From positions 1-5,482 of the forward strand of contig JAGQQP010000318.1 in NCBI GenBank assembly GCA_020426085.1: a stretch of DNA of 5,482 bases, given 5' to 3'. The notes under the pieces were generated by a model. The model saw only the letters and a program-made list of their open reading frames with translations. It was not told the origin of the DNA and did not search any database. Positions 1 to 5,482 of this stretch are shown here, one piece after another. The stretch comes from Planctomycetaceae bacterium (GTDB lineage Bacteria > Planctomycetota > Planctomycetia > Planctomycetales > Planctomycetaceae). A program made the translations under genes and the position numbers. The first letter of the stretch is position 1; each line of letters begins with the position of its first letter.

Positions 1-612
1 CGGGATGAAGATCGGAATGGCTCTGCCTGGCCGACCCCGGAAACCGTCGATCAGATCTTTGCACTGCTGGATGAGAAAAAGTATCAGTTGAGAGAAAACG
101 AAGATTCCCGTGTGTTCAGAGGCAAAGGACGACTGCAAGGTGACCGAAAACGGATGATAGTCACTTTCTTCTTAGCTAAAGGGCTTGTAAATCAGCTGGT
201 GATGTCGGTCAAACAGGAACTGGACGGCATTCATCCTCCCGAAGATAAATTGCAGCAGTTCTTCGAGTCGCTGGATACGAAATCCAAAGACCAATTAATG
301 CGTTATCCGCCGGATGAGATGCAGGAAAAACTCAAATACAGATACTTGCAGACTCAGTTGCCCGAGCAGGTTCGGCAGTCGATCCAGCAGCGCTCGCATG
401 AGGTTCAAAGGCTGATTTCTGATTTCGTCTCCGAAAGCGATCTGAATAATCAGTTTGATGGCTCTCGCCGGGGGGGACTGAAAGAACGTATGCAGGATCT
501 GAAAGACCGCGGATCGAATGGACCTGGCGGACGTCCCGGAAATCGACTTCCGCGCAGGCCCAATGCTGAACCCGGTCAGCGGCCGCGCGGTCAGGCTCCA
601 CCTGACGCTTGA
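1..612 (+). CDS. Hypothetical protein, 5'-truncated, with Pro/Arg/Gly-rich C-terminal tail
   Basis: The reading frame is open from the first base of the window and ends at TGA 610-612, so at least 203 residues are present and the true start lies upstream. A TTG at 88 is in frame but has no reason to be the start, because the frame upstream of it (RDEDRNGSAWPTPETVDQIF...) already looks like coding sequence. What can be seen: a mixed alpha/beta-looking first third, then a long charged, Gln/Glu/Lys-rich, probably helical stretch (about residues 75-160 of the visible part), then a low-complexity tail of about 40 residues rich in Pro, Arg and Gly. No membrane segment or catalytic motif is visible in this part. 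I do not recognise the family and give no function. The next gene starts 128 bases downstream on the same strand; that gap holds only weak hairpins and no convincing terminator, so read-through is possible. Confidence 0.75.
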   Translation, partial: RDEDRNGSAWPTPETVDQIFALLDEKKYQLRENEDSRVFRGKGRLQGDRKRMIVTFFLAKGLVNQLVMSVKQELDGIHPPEDKLQQFFESLDTKSKDQLMRYPPDEMQEKLKYRYLQTQLPEQVRQSIQQRSHEVQRLISDFVSESDLNNQFDGSRRGGLKERMQDLKDRGSNGPGGRPGNRLPRRPNAEPGQRPRGQAPPDA

Positions 613-728
613 AAAACAGCGGGTAATGCTGTCTGATAGACGCTATAGTTTGATCAACATGCAGTGCCTTTTTGCGCTGTTCATTTTGCGAAATGCGAAT
701 ATCCTGCGAAAGCGCTTTTATCAAGAAC

Positions 729-733
729 GGGAG
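729..733 (+). promoter_or_regulatory. Ribosome binding site (GGGAG) for the 741 start
   Basis: GGGAG lies 7 bases before ATG 741. It supports that ATG over the in-frame upstream ATG at 672. The 672 start would add 23 residues (MRCSFCEMRI...) in front of a well-formed signal peptide, and I see no equally good Shine-Dalgarno match in front of it. Confidence 0.6.
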
Positions 734-740
734 CCTTACC

Positions 741-1475
741 ATGTTACGTACTCTGATCATCGCCGGCCTGATGACCGGTCTGATGTTGTTTTCATCTGCC
801 AGCCTGCGGACTCTGTCTGCCAAAGAACCAGCGCCGCTGAAAACCTATGAGCCGGATCAGGTTCCCAAAATGATGCAGGGGCTGCCTCTTTTGTTCCACG
901 AGAACTTTGAATCGGGCAAAGCCGATCACTGGGAACCGACCGATGCGAAAGCCTGGAAGATGATTCACCAGGGTGACAATCATGTTTTCAGTCTGGTGAA
1001 CAAGCGGAGTAAATTCGAACCCCCCGTCCGTTCGCCTTACAACCGCGCCCTGCTGAAAAACATCGATGTCAGTGACTTTATTTTCGACGTCAAACTGCAG
1101 TCCACGATTCCCGACTATGGACACCGCGACCTGTGCCTGTTTTTCGGGTATCAGGATGACGCCCATTTTTACTATGTGCACTTCGGCAAAAAAATGGACG
1201 ATCATGCCAACCAGATTTTTATCGTCAACGATAAGCCCCGCACAAAGATCTCCACAAAAACGACCGCCGGTACCGACTGGGACGACGAATGGCATCATGC
1301 ACGCGTCGTGCGGGATACGGAATCGGGTTCCATCAAAATCTATTTTGATAACATGGAAGAGCCGATCATGACGGCGACCGACAAAACGTTTCTGACCGGA
1401 CGCGTCGGGATTGGCTCATTCGATGATACCGGCAATTTTGATGAGCTTCTGCTGTTTGGCAAGCAGGTGAAATAA
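741..1475 (+). CDS. Secreted ConA-like (DUF1080/3-keto-disaccharide hydrolase-related) protein
   Basis: This 244-residue protein has a Sec-type signal peptide: MLRT, then a hydrophobic core at about residues 5-20, with a likely signal peptidase I site after LSA (residue 27). The mature part begins near KEPAPLKTYEPDQ. It has the look of one beta-sandwich domain of the concanavalin A-like/DUF1080 type: FHENFESGKADHWEP (52-66) resembles the usual start of such domains, followed by alternating strands, GHRDLCLFFGYQDDAHFYYV (127-146), the motif DEWHHARVVRD (182-192), a strand KIYFDN (199-204), and the closing RVGIGSFDDTGNFDELLLFG (221-240). Planctomycetes carry many such proteins and some relatives act on or bind sugars; no catalytic residue can be assigned here, so binding or hydrolysis is inference. 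It should act outside the cytoplasm. The start is chosen for the signal peptide and GGGAG 7 bases upstream. An intrinsic terminator follows 24 bases after the stop. Confidence 0.85.
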   Translation: MLRTLIIAGLMTGLMLFSSASLRTLSAKEPAPLKTYEPDQVPKMMQGLPLLFHENFESGKADHWEPTDAKAWKMIHQGDNHVFSLVNKRSKFEPPVRSPYNRALLKNIDVSDFIFDVKLQSTIPDYGHRDLCLFFGYQDDAHFYYVHFGKKMDDHANQIFIVNDKPRTKISTKTTAGTDWDDEWHHARVVRDTESGSIKIYFDNMEEPIMTATDKTFLTGRVGIGSFDDTGNFDELLLFGKQVK

Positions 1476-1499
1476 GCAATCACAGGGTGACAGCTTTCT

Positions 1500-1542
1500 C
1501 GAGCCGCACGGATTTCATGAAATCTGCGCGGCTCGTTTTTTT
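1500..1542 (+). terminator. Rho-independent terminator of the ConA-like gene
   Basis: A perfect 8-bp outer stem pairs CGAGCCGC (1500-1507) with GCGGCTCG (1528-1535). After one A/C mismatch the stem resumes with C-G and a G-U wobble, then GATTT/AAATC, closing on a CATG loop; the core GATTTCATGAAATC (1511-1524) is itself a palindrome. Seven T residues (1536-1542) follow directly. It begins 24 bases after the stop codon of the plus-strand gene. The T run lies only on the plus-strand side, so it should work mainly in that direction. Confidence 0.93.
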
Positions 1543-1688
1543 ATGTAATCTTTGTCCGTTTTACTGCCTGTACACGGTCGCGACAGGAAATGGGGGGCTC
1601 AAGAAGCGTTTCAGACCAGTATTCCCGAAGAAAAATCGTCCGTTCACATGCGAAATTCCGGGATGATGTGTATATTAGAATTGGCGAG

Positions 1689-1697
1689 TGTTATAAA
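1689..1697 (+). promoter_or_regulatory. Candidate extended -10 promoter of the LRR gene
   Basis: TGTTATAAA reads as TG-n-TATAAA, an extended -10 element with five of six matches to TATAAT. The hexamer 17 bases upstream (TGTATA, 1669-1674) is a poor -35 match, which extended -10 promoters can tolerate. Transcription would start near 1703-1705, giving a leader of roughly 87 bases before ATG 1791. Because sigma factor preferences in planctomycetes are diverse, this is only a sequence-based guess. Confidence 0.35.
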
Positions 1698-1790
1698 CAA
1701 AATCGGGAAAACCTGCACGAATGGATAGATGTTCGAGGTGGGGCTCACCTGATTTGAGTCAGAAATATCAATTCGGAACAGGCAATCAAT

Positions 1791-2720
1791 ATGAGTAAAG
1801 CTGCCACCGATTCAGAGGAAGAAGTTCCCCAGGAATCAACGCTGGAAACGGATATCAAGTCGCTGAAAGAGATCAGCGCCAACTTGAAAATGGATTACAA
1901 CGGCAACATTTCGCAGGTTTCGTTTTCAGGTTCCAAGCTGGTTGATTCCGGGCTGGTCTACCTGGGTCGCCTCTCGAAATTGCGAAAACTGGATCTGTCC
2001 GGTTCCAAAGTGACCGATGACGGCATGGTCCATCTCAAGTCTCTGAAAAGTCTGCGTGAGATCACGCTACATGGGATTCCCGTTTCTGACGCAGGGATCG
2101 CCGAATTCAAGAAACTCTCCAATCTGGAAATCCTGAACCTGTCGCGCACCAAAGTAACAGACGCTGGTCTGAAGCATCTCAAAGGTCTGGACAGTCTGAA
2201 AGAACTGTTTCTGACGGGACTGGAAATCACCGCCGACGGGCTGACCCATCTTTCCGGTTTAAAGAGCCTGGAAACGCTGGGACTGTCTGAAACGCAGATC
2301 ACTGATGATGCCTTGTCGCATCTGAAGACGCTGAAGAAACTGCGCGTGCTGTTGCTGCGGGATACTCAGATTACTGATGACGGTCTCAAACACATCAAGG
2401 GGCTCACCCGTCTGCAGCGTCTGTGGTTGCGAAATACGCAGATCACTGATGAAGGGATGAAATATCTGGCCAAGATGAAAGATATGGAGTGGCTGGAACT
2501 GAATGATACCCAGGTCACAAACGCCGGCATTTCCGAGATCAAAGTTCTCGAAAACATGGTGGATATGAATCTGCGTAACACAGAAGTCAGCGACAAATGC
2601 ATCACCGCCCTCAAAAAGATGAAGAACCTGAGCACGCTGTATATCGATGGTACCGAAATTACCGAAGAGGGAATCGCCAAGCTCGAAAAGAGCCTGCCTT
2701 ACTGTCGCGTGGAAAAATAA
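1791..2720 (+). CDS. Leucine-rich repeat protein, 11 x 24-residue repeats
   Basis: The 309-residue product is almost wholly leucine-rich repeats. Residues 1-36 are an acidic, polar head (MSKAATDSEEEVPQ...) with no hydrophobic signal peptide or membrane helix. Residues 37-60 are a degenerate first repeat, and residues 61-300 are ten uninterrupted 24-residue units of the form LxxLxxLxL followed by (T/S)x(I/V)(T/S)DxGLxxL. The last nine residues, SLPYCRVEK, resemble the closing tail common in planctomycete LRR proteins. LRR solenoids usually serve as protein-binding surfaces; the partner is unknown. ATG 1791 is the only reasonable start: an in-frame TGA lies at 1755, and ACAGG sits 8 bases before the ATG as a weak ribosome binding site. 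The lack of a leader peptide suggests a cytoplasmic protein, although unusual planctomycete export cannot be ruled out. The gene stands alone after a terminator and ends 24 bases from the convergent epimerase gene. Confidence 0.92.
   Translation: MSKAATDSEEEVPQESTLETDIKSLKEISANLKMDYNGNISQVSFSGSKLVDSGLVYLGRLSKLRKLDLSGSKVTDDGMVHLKSLKSLREITLHGIPVSDAGIAEFKKLSNLEILNLSRTKVTDAGLKHLKGLDSLKELFLTGLEITADGLTHLSGLKSLETLGLSETQITDDALSHLKTLKKLRVLLLRDTQITDDGLKHIKGLTRLQRLWLRNTQITDEGMKYLAKMKDMEWLELNDTQVTNAGISEIKVLENMVDMNLRNTEVSDKCITALKKMKNLSTLYIDGTEITEEGIAKLEKSLPYCRVEK
1899..2690 (+). repeat. Tandem 72-bp coding repeats of the LRR gene
   Basis: Eleven in-frame 72-base units encode the 24-residue LRRs (the first unit, 1899-1970, is degenerate). 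Protein-level periodicity is exact, with no insertion or deletion over about 790 bases. Nucleotide similarity is highest in the middle: a 17-base string starting ACGCAGATC occurs at 2292-2308 and identically at 2436-2452, exactly two units apart, and with two mismatches at 2364-2380 in the unit between. Confidence 0.9.
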
Positions 2721-2744
2721 CCGGTTCGACGAAAAGCGGTCGGG

Positions 2745-3518
2745 TCAGGCATAATGGTCTTCGGTGGGAATCGGCTGATCTTCGGTTCCCATGGTATAGC
2801 CCAGTTCTTCCGGAACGAGTGTCGGCCGATAGCCCAGCAGTTTTTCTGCTTTGCTGAGATCCCAGCGGCGTTTGGAACTTTCGCCGACGATGGTGATGAC
2901 TTCGCAGCCTTGAATTTCCGCGGTCAACGCTTTCTGGTACGCCTGCAGCAGATCGGGGAACGGCACCCATTGCGGTCGCAGCGGATGCGTCTTCCAGAGC
3001 GGGTGTTCCAGATCAATGGGTTTGGGGATCCGCAGACAGACAATCGACATGCCATATTCACGTGCATAATGCTGGCACATGACTTCACAGAGCTGTTTCG
3101 TCAAAGCATACGAACCCACGGGGAGTGGCGGTGCATCCGATTCCACCCACTGCGGTGCCTGATATCCCAAGACTGTCATCACCGTACTGGTAAAGATAAA
3201 ACGCTTCACGCCGACCGCGCGGGCTGCCTGCAGCAGATTGAATGTCCCTTTCACATTCACATCAAAGCGTTTTCCGTTCAACTCATCCCCTTCCATCGGA
3301 CCTTCGTCGGCCTGTTTTGCCAGATGAATGACGGCGTCGATGTTTTCCATTGCCGCACGGGTCTGAGCGGGATCTGTCAGATCGAGGGTGATGAACCGCG
3401 CATCATCGGGCAGCGGAAGAATGTCCGCCAGCACCAGTTCCACATCATCTGAAGGTTGCCAGTGTGCGGCGAAGTAGCGACCGACATAACCGGCGGCACC
3501 TGTGATTAAAACTCGCAT
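2745..3518 (-). CDS. NAD(P)-dependent epimerase/dehydrogenase (extended SDR family)
   Basis: The 257-residue protein shows the features of a short extended-type SDR. The Rossmann dinucleotide motif GAAGYVG lies at residues 7-13 after the first strand MRVLIT. LDLTD (46-50) and HLAKQ (65-69) sit at usual cofactor-contact positions, NVKGTFNLL is at 88-96, the TST segment at 110-112 supplies the catalytic Ser/Thr, and SYALTK (136-141) gives the YxxxK pair Y137/K141. The C-terminal DLSKAEKLLGYRP is typical of sugar-nucleotide epimerase relatives. The length is shorter than GalE (about 330-340 residues) and closer to uronate dehydrogenase-like enzymes, so the substrate, probably a sugar or sugar acid, stays open. 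The start is set at ATG 3518, right before the Rossmann strand; a TTG at 3551 would add 11 residues that do not fit the fold. It is the last gene of the minus-strand cluster, 40 bases after the M19 gene, so probably cotranscribed. Confidence 0.9.
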   Translation of the reverse strand: MRVLITGAAGYVGRYFAAHWQPSDDVELVLADILPLPDDARFITLDLTDPAQTRAAMENIDAVIHLAKQADEGPMEGDELNGKRFDVNVKGTFNLLQAARAVGVKRFIFTSTVMTVLGYQAPQWVESDAPPLPVGSYALTKQLCEVMCQHYAREYGMSIVCLRIPKPIDLEHPLWKTHPLRPQWVPFPDLLQAYQKALTAEIQGCEVITIVGESSKRRWDLSKAEKLLGYRPTLVPEELGYTMGTEDQPIPTEDHYA

Positions 3519-3524
3519 CAAAGT

Positions 3525-3530
3525 CGTTCC
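3525..3530 (-). promoter_or_regulatory. Ribosome binding site (GGAACG) for the epimerase start
   Basis: On the minus strand GGAACG lies 6 bases before ATG 3518 and supports that codon over the in-frame TTG at 3551. The match to the Shine-Dalgarno consensus is moderate. Confidence 0.45.
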
Positions 3531-3558
3531 GTTGCAGGGAGAAAAATCCAAACAGAGT

Positions 3559-4896
3559 TTACGTCAGCGATTCCTGACAGACACGCATCACATTGCCGCC
3601 AATAATTTTCTGAATGTCGGCATCAGAGTAGCCCCGCTGGACAAGGCCTACCGTAAACAGAGGCCAGTTGGTCCAGGAGACGCTGGTTCGCATTTCGGGC
3701 TTTTCTACAAATGGATCATCGGGCCACAGGCTCCGCCACGGAGTTCGCGAGCGCGGTGCACGCGGCACTTTTTTGCTTTCCAGCGAATTGTTTCGCGATG
3801 TATAAGACACGTCCGTTCCAATCGCGACGTAGTCGATACCGAAATTCTTCACGACATAATCGATGTGATCCAGCAGGGCACTGATATCTCCTTTGCCGCC
3901 CAGATAGCGGGGAATACAGCAGATGCCGATCAGGCCGTTCGTATCGACAATGGCTTTGATGACTTCATCCGGTTTGCTGCGAATGTGTTTGTGGATCGAA
4001 GCACACGTGGAATGACTGGCGACGACCGGTTTTTTGGAAACTTGTGCCGTCTCCAGACTGGTCTGCCAGCCGGAGTGGGCGACATCGGGAATGATGCCCA
4101 GTCGATTCATTTCCGCGACGACGGTCCGTCCGAAGTCGCTGAGACCTGCGTTCGCCGGTTCCGCACAACCGTCGCCGAGCATGTTGCGGCGGTTGTAAGT
4201 CATATGCATCATGCGAATGCCCAGCTGGAAAAAGATCCGCATGTATTTCATTTCGTCGGTCGTGGTTTCCCACTGCTGTGTCAGCGGCACGCCATTCCCT
4301 GTCAGATACAGACAGTGACGTCCTTCCTGTTTCGCTTTAAGAATGTCTTCCGGCGTGACTGCTTTGGAGACAAAGTCGGCAAGCATGTCCGTTGTAAAAG
4401 TAAATCGTGCCAGCCGCTTGATCAGTCGCAGCGGGTCCTGCCCTTCTTCACCCGCGTTCTGAAAGATGCAGGTGACGCCGGAAGCATCGAAGGCTTCTTT
4501 GAATTCCCGCTGTTCAGCAGGGTCGGTCACACAGCGGGTCATCGACATGTCTTCCCGCAGGTCCTGGATTTCTGCGGTCGACGCGTGGTTGTTGATCGCT
4601 TCCGTCAGGCGTTCTCCATCCACTGCTGCGCGCGGTGCAAAGCCGTACGAATCGAAGACCAGTGATTCCGCATGCAGTGCCAGTCCATGCTCCAGCTCTT
4701 TTTTGCTGGGCTTCAGAATATCGAGCGCGACCTGGCGGGCGTGCAGAATGACTTCGTTTTGGATCGGCTTCTGTTTGGCGGCAGGTTTCGCTGATGTCTG
4801 ATCGGCGGCGGTGACGGAGTCGGCGGCAGCCAGGCCCAGGCTGGTCGCAGCCAGGGAAGTGCCCAGAAAAGAACGGCGATTGATGGGGTTGCTCAT
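3559..4896 (-). CDS. Tat-exported peptidase M19 (membrane dipeptidase) family protein, altered metal site
   Basis: The 445-residue protein starts with a twin-arginine signal (NRRSFLG, residues 6-12; Ala/Leu-rich h-region to about 25; likely cleavage after VTA at 30), so it should be exported folded. The rest fits peptidase M19, a TIM-barrel amidohydrolase-type family that cleaves dipeptides using two zinc ions. Conserved landmarks: LGIRMMHMTYNRRN (225-238), DVAH (H274), ASHS (H295), R306, GTD (D362), and the closing NWPLFTVGLVQRGYS with GGNVMRV (410-439). Divergent points: where the family has the N-terminal HxD ligands this protein reads FDSYGF (81-86), and where it has the bridging Glu it reads LTGNG (198-202). 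It may therefore bind one metal, act on another substrate, or be inactive. A basic, Trp-containing segment lies at about 375-398. GGAAG sits 5 bases before the ATG. The gene lies between the PSP1 and epimerase genes with short gaps, consistent with one operon. Confidence 0.88.
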   Translation of the reverse strand: MSNPINRRSFLGTSLAATSLGLAAADSVTAADQTSAKPAAKQKPIQNEVILHARQVALDILKPSKKELEHGLALHAESLVFDSYGFAPRAAVDGERLTEAINNHASTAEIQDLREDMSMTRCVTDPAEQREFKEAFDASGVTCIFQNAGEEGQDPLRLIKRLARFTFTTDMLADFVSKAVTPEDILKAKQEGRHCLYLTGNGVPLTQQWETTTDEMKYMRIFFQLGIRMMHMTYNRRNMLGDGCAEPANAGLSDFGRTVVAEMNRLGIIPDVAHSGWQTSLETAQVSKKPVVASHSTCASIHKHIRSKPDEVIKAIVDTNGLIGICCIPRYLGGKGDISALLDHIDYVVKNFGIDYVAIGTDVSYTSRNNSLESKKVPRAPRSRTPWRSLWPDDPFVEKPEMRTSVSWTNWPLFTVGLVQRGYSDADIQKIIGGNVMRVCQESLT

Positions 4897-4955
4897 GATG
4901 TCTTCCGTTTTCTGTGTTGGAACAAGTTGTGGAGGGAACTCTTCAGGCAGGTTGG

Positions 4956-5482
4956 TTATTTTTCATTGCAGCCACAACCGCCACTGGAACAGCCGGAGGC
5001 AGCAGGGGCTTCATCAACCGGGTGGAATACGATCCGCCAGGGATAATTGGCATTCAGTTCCTGTGCCAGGATTTCCAGCGCCGGCATGCGGCTTCCCAGA
5101 TAATACAGCACGACGGTCTGTTGATCAAACAGTTGCTCGCAGTCGATGATTTCGGTCGGCATCCCCCGTTCCTGAATCAGGGTCTGGCAATCCTGGAAAA
5201 CGCGTGTGGTCACATCATCCTGGCTGGTCAGCGTCGCCTGATCGTCGGGCGTGAATTCACGGACGATCGTACCGGCGGCTGTCGGCTGCTTTTCCATCGT
5301 GCCGGTCGATGAAAGAATCTCGCCGACTTCTTCGCCGCGACTGGTTTCAATCAGCACGCGGGTGCGATGCGGATAGTCGTCTTCGGGTTCTGCAGAAAAG
5401 TGATCGACCCAGCCCATGGCACCGTAGCGAACCAGAAACAGATTGGCGGGCGGTCCCGGTTCGCCAAAGGCGTCGCTATTTA
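4956..5482 (-). CDS. PSP1-domain protein with Cys/Gly tail, 5'-truncated by window edge
   Basis: The frame is open to the window edge: 21 codons precede the first in-window ATG (5417) and read as part of the domain (LFLVRYGAMGWVDHF), so the true start lies beyond 5482. The visible 174 residues match the PSP1 pattern: an N-terminal strand LVRYG, then VLIETSRGEEVGEIL, then the C-terminal PSP1 half with EFTPDDQATL, a helix FQDCQTLIQERGMPTEIIDCEQLFD, VVLYYLG, and LAQELNANYPWRIVFHPVD. PSP1 proteins include Bacillus RicT (YaaT), which works in RNA processing and sporulation/biofilm control as part of a complex with Fe-S clusters; a similar role here is only a possibility. The last 12 residues hold three cysteines in GCSSGGCGC (CxxxxCxC), a possible metal-binding tail. 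This is the first visible gene of the minus-strand cluster; the M19 gene starts 59 bases downstream with no terminator between. Confidence 0.85.
   Translation of the reverse strand, partial: NSDAFGEPGPPANLFLVRYGAMGWVDHFSAEPEDDYPHRTRVLIETSRGEEVGEILSSTGTMEKQPTAAGTIVREFTPDDQATLTSQDDVTTRVFQDCQTLIQERGMPTEIIDCEQLFDQQTVVLYYLGSRMPALEILAQELNANYPWRIVFHPVDEAPAASGCSSGGCGCNEK

Larger units (their letters stand above)
1476..1790. other. Intergenic region between the ConA-like and LRR genes
   Basis: This 315-base stretch has no convincing gene. It holds an intrinsic terminator (1500-1542) at its left side and a candidate extended -10 promoter (1689-1697) in its right half. The middle part, about 1543-1660, shows no repeat, tRNA-like fold or strong hairpin. 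A 21-codon reading frame at 1663-1728 is not supported as a gene. An in-frame TGA at 1755-1757 closes the LRR frame upstream of its ATG. Confidence 0.7.

Noticed and set aside
616..632. Small hairpin ACAGC/GCTGT just after the first stop codon
   Set aside because: Only a 5-bp stem with a 7-base loop and no T run, so not a convincing terminator.
662..679. Hairpin CAGTGC/GCGCTG with a CTTTTT loop
   Set aside because: Six pairs including a G-U wobble; the T residues are in the loop rather than after the stem, so it does not look like an intrinsic terminator.
792..1298. Minus-strand reading frame of 168 codons opposite the ConA-like gene
   Set aside because: The plus strand encodes a signal peptide and a recognisable beta-sandwich domain followed by a terminator; the antisense translation has no recognisable motif.
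1643..1676. TTCACA and TATATT as a sigma-70 promoter pair
   Set aside because: Spacing between the two hexamers is 22 bases, too long for a standard promoter; the extended -10 at 1689-1697 is the better candidate.
1663..1728. Possible 21-residue leader peptide (MMCILELASV...) upstream of the LRR gene
   Set aside because: Ribosome binding site is weak, there is no run of regulatory codons and no attenuator hairpin before 1791. The candidate promoter at 1689-1697 lies inside it.
2754..3452. Plus-strand reading frame of 232 codons opposite the epimerase gene
   Set aside because: It is a shadow of the SDR gene, whose Rossmann and YxxxK motifs prove the coding strand.
3502..4665. Long plus-strand reading frame (387 codons) opposite the M19 and epimerase genes
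   Set aside because: It lies antisense to two genes with clear family motifs, has no family features of its own (many His, Arg, Phe and Cys in a pattern typical of antisense translation), and no ribosome binding site of note.

Overview
The window looks like ordinary chromosomal sequence from a planctomycete, probably a member of the Gimesia/Rubinisphaera-like Planctomycetales. This is inferred from gene content: a 24-residue-repeat LRR protein ending in the typical SLPYCRVEK-type tail, a secreted ConA-like protein of the DUF1080-related type, a Tat-exported M19 dipeptidase homologue and a PSP1 protein with a Cys/Gly tail. Base composition looks close to 50% G+C by eye. No species can be proven from this sequence.

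Plus strand, 1-2720: (i) the 3' end of an unrecognised gene (1-612) encoding a charged helical protein with a Pro/Arg/Gly-rich tail; (ii) a secreted ConA-like beta-sandwich protein (741-1475), followed by a clear intrinsic terminator (1500-1542); (iii) a 315-base intergenic region with a candidate extended -10 promoter; (iv) an LRR protein (1791-2720) made of eleven 24-residue repeats and lacking an obvious signal peptide.

Minus strand, 5482-2745: three closely spaced genes that read as one operon. They are, in transcription order, a PSP1-domain protein (5' end outside the window), a Tat-exported peptidase M19 family protein, and a short NAD(P)-dependent epimerase/dehydrogenase. Gaps are 59 and 40 bases. 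The operon converges on the LRR gene with only 24 bases between the stop codons and no recognisable terminator.

The most interesting point is the M19 protein: it keeps the distal His, His, Arg and Asp positions of the family, but the N-terminal HxD metal ligands and the bridging Glu appear to be replaced. It may be a non-canonical or inactive member of the family. I see no mobile element, CRISPR array, tRNA, rRNA or defence system, and no strong evidence of a wholly new system.
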